Assembly (NCBI RefSeq): GCF_029238095.1
Contig: NZ_JAQWGS010000022.1
Span: forward strand, 1-64,000
Length of the DNA stretch: 64,000 nt
Source: Lacinutrix sp.
Lineage (GTDB): Bacteria; Bacteroidota; Bacteroidia; Flavobacteriales; Flavobacteriaceae
Direction: 5' to 3'
Shown: positions 9,988 through 19,108 of the stretch, in pieces
Position numbering within the stretch: position 1 is the stretch's first letter
Layout of the letters: the number at the start of each line of letters is the position of its first letter
The notes under the pieces: model-generated
The model's database searches: none
Seen by the model: only the letters and a program-made list of their open reading frames with translations
What the model was told of the DNA's origin: nothing
Program-made: the position numbers and the translations under genes

Positions 9988-10884
9988 TTAGTTATTATCT
10001 GTAAGCTGAAGAAATTGTTCTTCTAAACTTTCTTTACGCATGACCAAGTGAGAAATATAAATACCGTTTTCTACTAATTGTTTGTTAAATACTGAAGCAG
10101 ATAGAGTTGCATTTAAAAATGCTGTAATTAAGCCTTCTTTCGTTATTGTTTTTTCTATAGAAGCGTGCTGTTCTAAAAAGGCAAGCAATTTAGAGTCATC
10201 TTCACATTTTAATTCAAAAAAACCATGGCTAGAAATCATCTCGTCTACACGACCAGAGTATAATTTTTCTCCTTTTCTTAATACTACAACATGAGAGCAT
10301 ACTTTTTCAACTTCATCTAATAAATGCGAAGCTAAAAGTATAGTTGTGCCTTGGCTAGCAATTTTTCTTATGATATCTCTAATTTGGTGAATACCTTGAG
10401 GGTCTAAACCATTTGTTGGCTCATCAAGAATTAATATTTCTGGGTCGTTAAGTAGCGCAGAAGCTATAGCTAGACGCTGTTTCATACCTAAAGAAAACGC
10501 TTTAAATTTACTGTGCATACGTTCCTCTAAACCTACTAATTCTAATTTCTCTTTTATTTTATCTTCGCCAATACCTTTAATTTTACATACTAATTGAAGG
10601 TTTTTATAGGCAGACATGTAAGGATAGAAGTTTGGACGCTCTATAATAGCACCAACTTTTTTTAAGGCTTCGTGAGTAGACACCTTACCATCAAACCATT
10701 TAAAATCGCCACTTGTTTTATTTACAACATTTAGAGTAATACCTAAAGTTGTAGATTTCCCGCTTCCGTTTGGTCCTAAAATGCCATAAACATTACCTTT
10801 TTTAATAGTAAAAGATAAATTATTAACAGCGGTTAAAGTCCCAAATTTTTTAGTAAGATTATTAATTTGAAGAATATTTTCCAA
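9988..10884 (-). CDS. ABC transporter ATP-binding protein
   Basis: A 298-residue ATPase subunit. It has Walker A GPNGSGKST, Q-loop region IIERPNF, signature LGMKQRLAIA and Walker B ILILDEPTNGLD, followed by the switch His in LLASH. The sequence resembles BcrA-type ATPases with a C-terminal extension of about 90 residues. I prefer the TTG at 10884, giving MENILQINNLTKKFG, which fits the family's N-terminus. An in-frame ATG at 10929 would add 15 residues with no family resemblance. It pairs with the downstream ABC-2 permease. No -7 box was recognised upstream. Confidence 0.87.
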   Translation of the reverse strand: MENILQINNLTKKFGTLTAVNNLSFTIKKGNVYGILGPNGSGKSTTLGITLNVVNKTSGDFKWFDGKVSTHEALKKVGAIIERPNFYPYMSAYKNLQLVCKIKGIGEDKIKEKLELVGLEERMHSKFKAFSLGMKQRLAIASALLNDPEILILDEPTNGLDPQGIHQIRDIIRKIASQGTTILLASHLLDEVEKVCSHVVVLRKGEKLYSGRVDEMISSHGFFELKCEDDSKLLAFLEQHASIEKTITKEGLITAFLNATLSASVFNKQLVENGIYISHLVMRKESLEEQFLQLTDNN

Positions 10885-10985
10885 GATGATTGATTTTTTT
10901 TTGATGTTATGATTTCTATAAAACATCAATGGGTTTAAAAGTAAGACGAAGCTACTAAACTTTTGTTACATATTATAGAAATAAA

Positions 10986-11012
10986 AAAAGCATTCTGGAT
11001 AAGAATGCTTTT
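10986..11012 (-). terminator. Rho-independent terminator
   Basis: An 11-bp perfect stem (AAAAGCATTCT / AGAATGCTTTT) with a 5-base loop and a T-tract on both strands. It lies 33 bases after the stop of the 11045-11560 gene and separates it from the ABC transporter genes. Confidence 0.8.
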
Positions 11013-11044
11013 TAATTTATTTAAAATTAATTTTAAAAATGATA

Positions 11045-11560
11045 TTAATTCCAATGCTCATCAAAATCTAAATTATCGTAATCGTCAATATCAAAATCGT
11101 CGTCAAATTCGCTATCAAAGTCATCGCTTTCGGCTTCAAAAATTCTATCTGGAGCATCGTCTGGCACTTGACCTTGAACAAACATTAAATTTGGGTAATC
11201 TACACCTTCGTTTTCTTCAGAAATTTCTGCTAGTTCAACATAAAACGTCCACATACTTAAAAAATCATAAACATAAATTAGTTTTGTTTGTGCTTCGTGA
11301 ACAGTATCAGACAATATAGTTTCGTTCATTAATTTAACCTGATTAGCACCTTCGCTCATATCAAAAAGTGAAATTTCTTCACCTTGATTCCATTGGTCGT
11401 CACTTAAATAAAACGATGCCATTTCTGTGCCATCAAAACCAAAAGATTGCGTAATAATATTATGCAAATCCTCCATAGTGTCAGTTTCTTTAATCTCTAA
11501 ATCACGAAACACATCGTCTTCTGTATCGTTGTCTAAAATGACTCTAAATCTATAAATCAT
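11045..11560 (-). CDS. Plasmid pRiA4b ORF-3-like (IS1096 passenger TnpR-like) family protein
   Basis: A 171-residue soluble protein. The N-terminus (IYRFRVIL, DLEIKETDTMEDLHNII) and the central YVYDFLSMWTFYVEL match the pRiA4b ORF-3 fold, which Bacteroidota carry as a chromosomal housekeeping-like protein. The last 30 residues are extremely acidic, nearly all D and E. Despite the database name that links the family to a mobile element, there is no transposase, inverted repeat or recombinase motif here. The gene is single, with a -7 box 17 bases before the ATG and a strong terminator behind it. The molecular function is unknown. Confidence 0.8.
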   Translation of the reverse strand: MIYRFRVILDNDTEDDVFRDLEIKETDTMEDLHNIITQSFGFDGTEMASFYLSDDQWNQGEEISLFDMSEGANQVKLMNETILSDTVHEAQTKLIYVYDFLSMWTFYVELAEISEENEGVDYPNLMFVQGQVPDDAPDRIFEAESDDFDSEFDDDFDIDDYDNLDFDEHWN

Positions 11561-11577
11561 AATTTAATTTTGGTTTG

Positions 11578-11585
11578 CAAAGGTA
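11578..11585 (-). promoter_or_regulatory. -7 promoter box (TACCTTTG)
   Basis: A perfect TAnnTTTG match on the minus strand in the 35-base gap between the heme A synthase stop and the ATG at 11560. No -33 TTG at the usual spacing. Confidence 0.55.
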
Positions 11586-11595
11586 TAACTGTCGT

Positions 11596-12630
11596 CTATA
11601 TTTCTTCAGTAATAAAAATACTTTTGCGTCTGTTTTCTAAATATATATAAAATTGGATACCAAATAAAATAGTAGCAACTACTAAATGTAAAGGTTGTGA
11701 TAAAAATGGAAAGTCGAAATAATACATTGCAATACCAGATACAACTTCAAAAACAATACAAATAATAACTAAGTTTATTTTATTAAAACCTAATGTCATG
11801 CTTCTGTTTCTTAAATATAACCAAGCATTTGTAAAGAATACGACAAAAGAAAAACTACGATGCACATAAAACTGCAATGTTGGATTTTGCATCCATAATT
11901 CTTTTATATAACCAATGTTTTTTACTTGCTCGTCTACGTGATGTCGCACTTGAGTGCCTAATACAATTTGAATTAGCGTGAGTACTAATGCGAAAAGTAA
12001 AACGTTTTTGAATTTTGAATCTGTAATTTGGTTTTTAAAACTGGTTTTAGAAGCGAAAATAATATACAAAATAAAACCAACAATTATTAAAGCCATAACC
12101 ATGTGAATGGTAATTTTATGTGGTGCTAAATTAGAGTCTACAACCGTTTTGCCAAGCCATGCTTGAAATGCCATTCCAAATACTGTGAGTATTGAAAGAA
12201 TGGTTATCCATTTGTTTTTACGCCAAAACCAAAAAGAAATAATGGTAAAAATTAGTATTGGAATTCCTGATAAAGCACCAAGAAGTCTATTAATATATTC
12301 TACCCAAGTATGTGTAGCATTAAAAATAGCATAATCGTGTTTTGTGTAGGTTTTCCAGTTGTTTAAATTTATACTTTTTGAGGACATAAAATTGTTTTCA
12401 GCAACTAAAAGCACTTCATCTTTAATAATTACAATGCCTTCTTTGTACTCATGATTTGGCTTAAATTCTAAATCTGAAGCTTGTGTTGGCGGAATATAAT
12501 ACCCAAAACATTTTGGCCAATCTGGACAACCCATTCCTGAGCCTGTCATACGCACTACAGCTCCAGCGATTATTACCAAATACACTAAAACTAAGGCTGT
12601 TTTTGCTATGGTTCTAAAGTGTTTTTTCAT
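11596..12630 (-). CDS. ctaA: Heme A synthase (COX15/CtaA family)
   Basis: A 344-residue membrane protein with about eight transmembrane helices. It catalyses the oxidation of the heme O methyl group to give heme A for aa3-type cytochrome oxidase. The N-terminal AGAVVRMTGSGMGCPDWPKC is the COX15 signature, including the extracytoplasmic cysteine pair. Likely heme-ligating or conserved histidines occur in ATHTWVEYINR, PHKITIHM, VHRSFSF and PLHLVVA. The length fits the family. The ATG directly abuts the stop codon of the upstream GNAT gene, so they are probably co-transcribed in a run with cca and the threonylcarbamoyl-AMP synthase gene. The enzyme implies an aerobic lifestyle. Confidence 0.93.
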   Translation of the reverse strand: MKKHFRTIAKTALVLVYLVIIAGAVVRMTGSGMGCPDWPKCFGYYIPPTQASDLEFKPNHEYKEGIVIIKDEVLLVAENNFMSSKSINLNNWKTYTKHDYAIFNATHTWVEYINRLLGALSGIPILIFTIISFWFWRKNKWITILSILTVFGMAFQAWLGKTVVDSNLAPHKITIHMVMALIIVGFILYIIFASKTSFKNQITDSKFKNVLLFALVLTLIQIVLGTQVRHHVDEQVKNIGYIKELWMQNPTLQFYVHRSFSFVVFFTNAWLYLRNRSMTLGFNKINLVIICIVFEVVSGIAMYYFDFPFLSQPLHLVVATILFGIQFYIYLENRRKSIFITEEI

Positions 12631-13086
12631 CTAATTTAATATTTTTTTAAAGCACAAACTGTTTTCCATGTCTTTGTACTGTCCGTAATTTGGAAAAACG
12701 TTATACTTACATTTTTTATAGAACTGGAGAGCTTCAGTTTGCCTTTTACCTGTTTCTAAAATCGAGTTCTTATAACCTAATTCATGAGCCCAAACTTCTA
12801 GTGTTTTTAAAATTTGTGCTGCAATGCCTTGTCCTCTAAACTCTGTAAGCGTAAACATGCGTTTAATTTCTATAGTGTCTTTATCAAAAGCTTTAAAGGC
12901 TCCACAACCAACAGCAGTATTGTTTTGGTAAGCAACAACTGTATGTTTTAAAACGTCTACATTATTAAACTGATTATAAAAATCATGTTCATCACCATCA
13001 GTGATTTTGAGATAGCTATCCAAAGATTTAACTAATGCTATAAAATCTGGATTACTAGTACTTGTTTTTACAATTTTAAGAACCAT
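12631..13086 (-). CDS. GNAT family N-acetyltransferase
   Basis: A 151-residue protein with the GNAT acetyl-CoA binding motif RGQGIA (about 90-95), the preceding strand IEIKRMFTL, and the C-terminal ETGKRQTEALQFYKK segment. The substrate is not identifiable. Its ATG overlaps the stop codon of the cca gene by one base (TAATG) and its own stop abuts the heme A synthase start, which indicates translational coupling in one operon. Confidence 0.85.
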   Translation of the reverse strand: MVLKIVKTSTSNPDFIALVKSLDSYLKITDGDEHDFYNQFNNVDVLKHTVVAYQNNTAVGCGAFKAFDKDTIEIKRMFTLTEFRGQGIAAQILKTLEVWAHELGYKNSILETGKRQTEALQFYKKCKYNVFPNYGQYKDMENSLCFKKILN

Positions 13087-14504
13087 TAATCTGAAATTTT
13101 TAAACCCAAAGCTTTACCTTTTTTTACCATTAAATTAAAAGCAGCTTCATATTCGTTAGGTATGTCGCCTTCTAAAATAGCTTCTTTTATGGCTTCTTTA
13201 ATCATACCAATTTCTCTTGAAGGTTTTAAATTAAAAGTCTTCATGATTTCTTCTCCAGAAACAGGTGGTTGGAAATTGCGAACACTATCTTTTTCTTCAA
13301 CTTCAATTATTTTTTCTCTAACAATTTTAAAATTGTTGTGGTATTTATTAAATTTCTTAGGATTCTTAGTTGTTATGTCTGCTTCGCAAAGCGTCATTAA
13401 ATCGTCTACATAGTCTCCAGCATCGAACACCAAACGACGCACTGCAGAGTCTGTTACAATATCTTGAGCTAAGACTATTGGTCTAGAGCTCATGAATACT
13501 AATTTTTGGACAAATTTCATTTTATCATTCAAAGGCATTTTTAAACGCTTGAATAACTGATAGACCATTTTAGAGCCTTCAAATTCATGTGCATGAAACG
13601 TCCAACCTACTTTTTTGCTAAACTTTTTTGTTGGTGCTTTTCCTATATCGTGTAGTAATGCAGCCCAACGTAACCAAACATCTTCTGTGTGTTTTGAGAT
13701 GTTATCAACGACTTCTAATGTGTGGTAAAAGTTGTCTTTGTGCTTTTGCCCTTCTACTTCATCAATGCCTTTTAAAGCAGTTAGCTCTGGGAGGATATAT
13801 TTTAATAATCCTGTTCGTTCTAATAGCAAAAAGCCTACAGAAGGTTTTTTACTGCATAGAATTTTATTGAGTTCTACTACAATACGTTCGTTGGTTATAA
13901 TTTTAATACGCTCACTATTTTTTGTAATAGAGTCGAGCGATTTTTTTTCAATACTAAAGCCTAATTGCGCAGCAAACCTAATCGCTCGCATCATGCGTAA
14001 TGGATCGTCGCTATATGTAATATCTGGATCTAAAGGTGTGCGAATTATTTTATCTCCTAAATCTTTAACACCATTAAAAGGGTCTAATAAATCACCAAAA
14101 TTACTTTCAGATAAATCAAGCGCTAAGGCATTAATACTAAAATCACGACGGTTTTGGTCGTCTTGCAAAGTGCCATTTTCTACTGTAGGATTTCTACTGT
14201 CTTCGTTGTAGGATTCTTTTCTTGCTCCTACAAATTCAACTTCAATAGTGTCAAGCTTTAACATTGCAGTTCCGTAGGTTTTAAAAACCTGAATCTTAGG
14301 CTTATTTGGTAAGTTTTTGGCGACTTGTTTCGCTAAAGCGATTCCGCTTCCAATAGCAACCACATCAATATCTTTTGCATCACCACGTTGCAATAAATAG
14401 TCACGTACAAAACCACCAATCACGTAGCTGTCGAGATTTAACTCTGCTGCAGATTTAGAGATCGTTTTAAAAATATTGTGCTTTAATGCTTCTTTGTGAT
14501 TCAT
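13086..14504 (-). CDS. cca: CCA tRNA nucleotidyltransferase with HD domain
   Basis: A 472-residue enzyme that adds or repairs the 3'-CCA end of tRNAs. The nucleotidyltransferase core has [10 protein letters not shown] followed by DIDVV (the metal-binding DxD), then [11 protein letters not shown] and the [14 protein letters not shown] element. A C-terminal HD domain ([15 protein letters not shown]) is present. I use the ATG at 14504 (MNHKEALKH). An upstream TTG at 14516 is possible but adds only four residues. The gene starts 16 bases after the stop of the threonylcarbamoyl-AMP synthase gene and overlaps the GNAT gene by one base. Confidence 0.93.
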   Translation of the reverse strand: MNHKEALKHNIFKTISKSAAELNLDSYVIGGFVRDYLLQRGDAKDIDVVAIGSGIALAKQVAKNLPNKPKIQVFKTYGTAMLKLDTIEVEFVGARKESYNEDSRNPTVENGTLQDDQNRRDFSINALALDLSESNFGDLLDPFNGVKDLGDKIIRTPLDPDITYSDDPLRMMRAIRFAAQLGFSIEKKSLDSITKNSERIKIITNERIVVELNKILCSKKPSVGFLLLERTGLLKYILPELTALKGIDEVEGQKHKDNFYHTLEVVDNISKHTEDVWLRWAALLHDIGKAPTKKFSKKVGWTFHAHEFEGSKMVYQLFKRLKMPLNDKMKFVQKLVFMSSRPIVLAQDIVTDSAVRRLVFDAGDYVDDLMTLCEADITTKNPKKFNKYHNNFKIVREKIIEVEEKDSVRNFQPPVSGEEIMKTFNLKPSREIGMIKEAIKEAILEGDIPNEYEAAFNLMVKKGKALGLKISD

Positions 14505-14520
14505 CCTTATTGCCAACTAG

Positions 14521-15081
14521 CTACTCACGTATAATTTTAACACCACCACTATTACTTAATTTAATAATTGTCGATGGATTTCCTCCGTTTTTTTGCTGAT
14601 TCAAATTTACGACATAATCCACACCTTTTAAAACGGCTTCATGTATTTCTTTAAAGGATTTTGGTGTTGGTTTACCAGAGATGTTTGCAGAGGTAGATAC
14701 TAACGGCTTTCCTAAATAACGAATTAATTTTTTGCAAAAATCATGATCGACAATTCTTATTGCTAATGTATTATCGTTTGCGACTAAATTTTCTGCTATT
14801 CCAGCTGGAGCATCGTAAATTACTGTAGTTGGTTTATCTGCAATATCTAAAATTGTGTAGGCCATTTTAGGTACATTATCGACATGTCTTTCTAGCATAC
14901 CATAATTATTTACTAAACAAATTAATGCCTTGCTATCGTCTCGTTGTTTTAAAGCATATATTTTTTGTACTGCTTCTGCATTTGTAGCGTCACAGCCAAT
15001 GCCCCAAACAGTATCAGTTGGATATAATATTAGACCTCCTCGTTTTAAAACTTCTAAGGCTTTTTCAATTTCTTCTCGCAT
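14521..15081 (-). CDS. L-threonylcarbamoyladenylate synthase (Sua5/YciO/YrdC family)
   Basis: A 186-residue YrdC-fold protein that makes threonylcarbamoyl-AMP for the t6A37 modification of tRNA. The motifs are GGLILYPTDTVWGIGCD (about 15-31), the KQRDDSKALICLV stretch and PLVSTSANISGKPTP (about 129-143). It is short, without the C-terminal Sua5 domain, and so resembles TsaC/YrdC. It is the first gene of a four-gene minus-strand run with two tRNA-related enzymes. A -7 box lies 18 bases upstream. Confidence 0.9.
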   Translation of the reverse strand: MREEIEKALEVLKRGGLILYPTDTVWGIGCDATNAEAVQKIYALKQRDDSKALICLVNNYGMLERHVDNVPKMAYTILDIADKPTTVIYDAPAGIAENLVANDNTLAIRIVDHDFCKKLIRYLGKPLVSTSANISGKPTPKSFKEIHEAVLKGVDYVVNLNQQKNGGNPSTIIKLSNSGGVKIIRE

Positions 15082-15099
15082 TGTTTTTTTATTCTACTA

Positions 15100-15107
15100 C
15101 AAAATTA
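15100..15107 (-). promoter_or_regulatory. -7 promoter box (TAATTTTG)
   Basis: A perfect TAnnTTTG match on the minus strand, 18 bases before the ATG at 15081, in the 59-base divergent region shared with the glycosyltransferase at 15141. No matching box was found for the plus-strand gene. Confidence 0.5.
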
Positions 15108-15140
15108 ATTTATTTTAGTGGATATGTTTACTTTTATACT

Positions 15141-16124
15141 ATGAAAATCCAAACCGTTTTAGTTGCTAATAACCACTTAAAAAGAGTAGGAGGTAGCGAA
15201 ACCTTTACTTACACATTAATTGAAGCTTTACTTAAAAAAGGTTACGAGATAGAGTATTTTACTTTTTTTAAAGGTGAAGTGTCCCAACGTATTGAGCGCG
15301 ATTTGAATGTTAAATTTATGTCTAAAAATAAATACGATTTAATTTTAGCCAATCATAACACTTGCGTTAATTATTTGAGTAAAAGAGGAGTAACTATACA
15401 AACCTGTCATGGCATTTTTCCAAAAGAAGAACAACCAAGCAAGTATGCTGATGGTCATGTAGGAATTTCTAAGGAAGTAAAAGACCACGTTAAAACCTTA
15501 GGATTTGAGTCTGAAATTATTGTAAACGGAATCAACTGCGAACGCTACAACATTAAGAAACCAATTAATACTGAATTAAAAAGGGTGTTGAGTTTAAGCC
15601 AAAGCAAACCTGCTAACCATAAAATAATGGCAGCTTGTGATGCACTTGGACTCCGTTTTAATAAATTTAATAAAAATGAAAATCCTGTTTGGCATGTTGA
15701 AGACATGATAAATGAAGTCGATTTAGTGCTAGGTTTAGGTCGTTCTGCATACGAAGCCATGGCTTGTGGTAGAGCTGTTGTTGTGTTCGATGAGCGCGCT
15801 TATTTTGAATCGTATTCAGATGGTTATATGATACCAAATTTGGTAAAGCAATGTGTCGAGAATAATTGTTCAGGACGTTATTCTAAATTAGAATTCACTA
15901 CCGAAGATTTAATTGAAGCATTTAAAAAATATAAAAAAGAAGATGGTAATGCTTTGCGAGAACTTGCGCTAACCGATTTTAATATTGACTTTCAAGTAGA
16001 TAAATATTTAAAATATGCTGTAACTTTAACTAAGAAAAATAGCGGATTAAAATTGTTTTTTGCGAGTTGGTACCAAAACCATCGCATGAAAAAGAGAATT
16101 AGAAAAGCTAACAGGGAATCCTAA
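15141..16124 (+). CDS. Glycosyltransferase, GT4-like
   Basis: A 327-residue GT-B type enzyme. The N-terminus has the GT4 acceptor-side signature (VLVANNHLKRVGGSETF), TCHGIFP near 88, and the C-terminal donor-site segment SAYEAMACGRAVVVFDE (about 204-220), which includes the E of the EX7E motif. It is shorter than typical GT4 enzymes of 350-400 residues. The reading frame is open back to 15018 inside the neighbouring gene, but the family N-terminus begins at the ATG at 15141. The last four bases overlap the tail of the convergent GT2 gene. It probably acts on a lipid-linked or LOS core glycan at the inner membrane; donor and acceptor are unknown. Confidence 0.82.
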   Translation: MKIQTVLVANNHLKRVGGSETFTYTLIEALLKKGYEIEYFTFFKGEVSQRIERDLNVKFMSKNKYDLILANHNTCVNYLSKRGVTIQTCHGIFPKEEQPSKYADGHVGISKEVKDHVKTLGFESEIIVNGINCERYNIKKPINTELKRVLSLSQSKPANHKIMAACDALGLRFNKFNKNENPVWHVEDMINEVDLVLGLGRSAYEAMACGRAVVVFDERAYFESYSDGYMIPNLVKQCVENNCSGRYSKLEFTTEDLIEAFKKYKKEDGNALRELALTDFNIDFQVDKYLKYAVTLTKKNSGLKLFFASWYQNHRMKKRIRKANRES

Positions 16125-17023
16125 AACCTAACCTCTTGTTTCTGTTTCAAAGATTCGCTTAAAGTTGCTCCTCTCCAAGCTAAACCTAGCATAAACCATT
16201 TCTTAGGTTTTATTATAAAAGTTAAGCGGTAATACCATTTAATAAAACAATATTTAGCTAAAGAATAGTTCTTTTTAATCACATATAAATGCGAAATAAA
16301 ACCTTCTTTACTAATGGTTTTATTAGTTCCAGTACTAACACCTTGATAATGTAAAATCTTAGCTTCTGGAACTAAAACACTAGTGTAACCATGTTGTCTT
16401 AGTCTAAAACAAGAATCCATTTCTTCAAAATATAAGAAGATATTAGTGTCGAAACCACCAATTTTTGCAAATACATCGCTTCTAAAAAACATAAATGCTC
16501 CATTTACAAAATTTACTGTAACAGGTTCTGTGTATTCTTTTTTGCGTTTTGGGTGCGTTTTTTGGAAATTTTTCTCTAAAAAACCACGTCCAAAAATAAG
16601 TTTTCTAATGCCTTTGTCATGGTCAAAAGAAATAACATGTTTGCCATGCTCATCGTAATTTTGAGCAGAGCTTACACCAACTTTTGGATGTTTTTCCATA
16701 TAACTATGTAATATGCCTAAACAATCGTTTTGCAGCATGGCATCGTTATTTAAAAATAGTAAGTATTTAGAACTTGCAAATTGAGCACCAAACATGTTTC
16801 CACCTCCAAAGCCTGCATTAATAACACTTCTGTGTAGCGAAATATTTTCCGCTTTTGGGAAATTAGATTTTAAATGCTTGAAGTCATCAAGTTCACTATT
16901 ATTGTCCACAACAATAATGTTATAGCTTAGTTTTTCTATAGTAAAATCGATTACAGATTGAATACACTTCAAAGTGTATTTTGCTGTATTGTAGTTAATA
17001 ATTATTACTGAAATGTCGTTCAT
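16121..17023 (-). CDS. Glycosyltransferase family 2 (rhamnosyltransferase-like)
   Basis: A 300-residue GT-A enzyme. It shows ISVIIINYNTAKYTLKC at the N-terminus, VVDNNSELDD, GFGGGNMFGAQFA, the metal-binding LFLNNDA, and the C-terminal GGFDTNIFLYFEEMDSCFRLRQHGY typical of WbbL-like inverting transferases. The frame extends to 17089, but a perfect -7 box sits at 17041-17048 inside that extension, so I use the ATG at 17023 (MNDISVIII). It is convergent with, and overlaps by four bases, the upstream-mapped GT4-like gene. Confidence 0.87.
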   Translation of the reverse strand: MNDISVIIINYNTAKYTLKCIQSVIDFTIEKLSYNIIVVDNNSELDDFKHLKSNFPKAENISLHRSVINAGFGGGNMFGAQFASSKYLLFLNNDAMLQNDCLGILHSYMEKHPKVGVSSAQNYDEHGKHVISFDHDKGIRKLIFGRGFLEKNFQKTHPKRKKEYTEPVTVNFVNGAFMFFRSDVFAKIGGFDTNIFLYFEEMDSCFRLRQHGYTSVLVPEAKILHYQGVSTGTNKTISKEGFISHLYVIKKNYSLAKYCFIKWYYRLTFIIKPKKWFMLGLAWRGATLSESLKQKQEVRF

Positions 17024-17040
17024 ACAAAAATCTAATGCAA

Positions 17041-17048
17041 CAAAACTA
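17041..17048 (-). promoter_or_regulatory. -7 promoter box (TAGTTTTG)
   Basis: A perfect TAnnTTTG on the minus strand 17 bases before the ATG at 17023. It lies within the longest possible reading frame of that gene and so supports the shorter start. Confidence 0.5.
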
Positions 17049-17101
17049 AACATTTTTATTTTGGTTTTTTTACTTTCGCTTAATAACAAGTATTCATTGT
17101 A

Positions 17102-18052
17102 TTGATAGTTTCAAGAAAAATACTCATAATCGCACCTTTTGCCTTTGGCTACACAAAGCATATTCAAGATGTTTTAAATGCTAAAAGTGGAGTGGAAGCG
17201 ACTATTTTATATTTAGATAAACCAGGTTTTAAGTATAAAGGTTTAGTTCATAAAATTCAGAATTTTGTTTCTAAACTATTTGGAAAAAATTTAAAAAAGA
17301 CTTTTGTTTTCGATCGTATTAAAGCTGAAGTTTTAAAACTTGAAAAACAACACGATATCTTCATTATTAGACCAGATGTTTTAGATGATGCAACCTTGGA
17401 ATTCTTAAAAAGCAGAGCGCATAATTTTATAGCTTACTATTGGGATAGTACGCGTCGCTTTCCTAGAAAAACACAAATAGTTAACTACTTTGATATTATA
17501 TATAGCTATGATAAGCAAGATGTCGAGCAGTATGGTTTTAATACATTAACCAATTATATTTTTGCTGAAAACACTTCGAAAGATTACGACTATTTATTCT
17601 TTAATATTTCTACAAACGATCACAGATTTCCATTAATTGAAAACCTTGCAGGTTACTTAAAACAGAACGATTGGAGTTATAATATTAAAGTGTATAACGG
17701 AACACCTTTTGAGGTAAAACATGTTGAGCCTATAACAGAACAGCTATCGATTACTGAAGTTGAAAAACTAATACTAAAATCTAAAATTATTGTCGAAATA
17801 CAGCGTAATGATCAAATAGGTTTGTCCTTTAGAATTTTTGAAGCCTTAGGGTATAGAAAGAAATTAATTACTACAAATACAGACGTTGTGAATTACGATT
17901 TTTACAATCCTCAAAACATTTTAGTAATCGATGAAAATAATATTGAAATACCAGAAGACTTTGTTACGTCTCCTTATGTGGATATTGATGAAACTATTTT
18001 AGATAAATATCGTTTGGAAAATTGGGTTAAACCAATCTTTAATTTACAATAA
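17102..18052 (+). CDS. Probable glycosyltransferase (CgeB/LPS core-like)
   Basis: A 316-residue soluble protein with a Rossmann-like N-terminus (ILIIAPFAFGYTKHIQDVL), the segment YYWDSTRRFPRK and then DIIYSYDKQDVEQYGF. This order is typical of glycosyltransferase-like LPS biosynthesis proteins in Bacteroidota. The C-terminal SFRIFEALGYRKKLITTN corresponds to the nucleotide-sugar binding FE-AL-G-P element of GT-B enzymes. No ATG exists between the upstream in-frame stop and this point, so the start is the TTG at 17102. The 3' end overlaps the convergent GT4 gene by nine bases. The assignment rests on fold-level resemblance and neighbours. Confidence 0.65.
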   Translation: MIVSRKILIIAPFAFGYTKHIQDVLNAKSGVEATILYLDKPGFKYKGLVHKIQNFVSKLFGKNLKKTFVFDRIKAEVLKLEKQHDIFIIRPDVLDDATLEFLKSRAHNFIAYYWDSTRRFPRKTQIVNYFDIIYSYDKQDVEQYGFNTLTNYIFAENTSKDYDYLFFNISTNDHRFPLIENLAGYLKQNDWSYNIKVYNGTPFEVKHVEPITEQLSITEVEKLILKSKIIVEIQRNDQIGLSFRIFEALGYRKKLITTNTDVVNYDFYNPQNILVIDENNIEIPEDFVTSPYVDIDETILDKYRLENWVKPIFNLQ

Positions 18053-19108
18053 ACTCCTATAAACATCAGCATACTCTAAAGCTGCTTTATTCCAATTAAA
18101 ACCAGTTGCACGCTCAATATAAGCTTTTTCAAAAGCTGTTTTATTAGCTTCAAATGCATGCATGCCTTTTTCAAAAATAGTTGCCATGTATTTAGCATCA
18201 AAATGATTCCAGTAAAACGCTTTCTCTCCACCAATTTCTGGTAAAGACGTAAGGTTTGACAAAAACACAGGCTTCCCAAAACGCATGGCTTCAATTGGCG
18301 GAATACCAAAACCTTCTAATAACGATGGGAACACAAAAGCCGTACAATGTTGTAAATAATGTTGTTTTTCTTCTGCATTAACTTTACCAATACAATGTAC
18401 TCTATTTTTAGTTTTTGTATTAGAAATCGCCTTTGCTAAAGTTGTTTTCACATAATTATCTGAGTCGTCACCAGCTAAAACCAAATCGTAATTTGGTAAA
18501 TGCTCGAGCATTTGCACTAAAGTATGTGCGTTTTTTCGTTTGGTTAAACCTCCAATAAAAAACAAATAAGGTCTTTTGGTTACTGGTTTAATATTTTGAC
18601 TTAACTCTAATATTTCAGAAATAGGATTGCCATTATAAATCACATATTCTGGAACTTTTGGCACATTAAAATAGTTGTGGGTAGAGGCTTTTGCAAATTC
18701 AGAAATATAGGTAATTGCACTACTTCTGTTTAGTTTTTCTATAAACTGTTTATTGGTTTCGTGGTTTAAATCGCTGGAGACTTCGTCTATAAAATTAACA
18801 TCGTGAACCGTTAATACATAAGGAATATCATGATAAGGTTCTACTTTTATATTCTGATTTAAACAATGCCAAACATCGTATTTTTTGCGAATGCGAAATA
18901 AGGGTTTTCGCGACAAAGCATTGTATTTTTTATAGTTAAAGTACTCACCAAATTCGGTTTTTAAAGACGATGTGTCCTTAGCATGAAGTGTCATTTTAAA
19001 ATCCGAAATCTCAGCATTGTAAAGGCCTTTAATTAAATGATAATTAAATTGACCAAAACCATTGAACCGGTTTTTTATGTTATGAGATTCTAGAAAGACG
19101 TTTTTCAT
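18044..19108 (-). CDS. Glycosyltransferase family 4
   Basis: A 354-residue GT-B enzyme. The N-terminal domain has NRFNGFGQFNYHLIKGL and VLTVHDVNFID. The C-terminal Glycos_transf_1 domain has YLFFIGGLTKRKN and the EX7E segment FPSLLEGFGIPPIEAMRFG with following LPEIGG. The length and motif order fit GT4 mannosyl- or glucosyl-transferases. Its ATG immediately follows the stop of the GT2 gene at 19109-19855 (TAAATG), so the two are coupled. The 3' end overlaps the gene at 17102-18052 by nine bases in tail-to-tail orientation. Confidence 0.88.
   Translation of the reverse strand: MKNVFLESHNIKNRFNGFGQFNYHLIKGLYNAEISDFKMTLHAKDTSSLKTEFGEYFNYKKYNALSRKPLFRIRKKYDVWHCLNQNIKVEPYHDIPYVLTVHDVNFIDEVSSDLNHETNKQFIEKLNRSSAITYISEFAKASTHNYFNVPKVPEYVIYNGNPISEILELSQNIKPVTKRPYLFFIGGLTKRKNAHTLVQMLEHLPNYDLVLAGDDSDNYVKTTLAKAISNTKTKNRVHCIGKVNAEEKQHYLQHCTAFVFPSLLEGFGIPPIEAMRFGKPVFLSNLTSLPEIGGEKAFYWNHFDAKYMATIFEKGMHAFEANKTAFEKAYIERATGFNWNKAALEYADVYRSLL

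Noticed and set aside
11045-11560. Possible mobile-element gene because of the IS1096/TnpR family name
   Set aside because: The name is historical. There is no recombinase or transposase motif, no terminal repeat and no target duplication; the gene has a normal promoter and terminator.
15018-15140. N-terminal extension of the GT4-like protein
   Set aside because: It lies mostly antisense inside the threonylcarbamoyl-AMP synthase gene and its sequence is unlike any GT4 N-terminus; the family start is at 15141.
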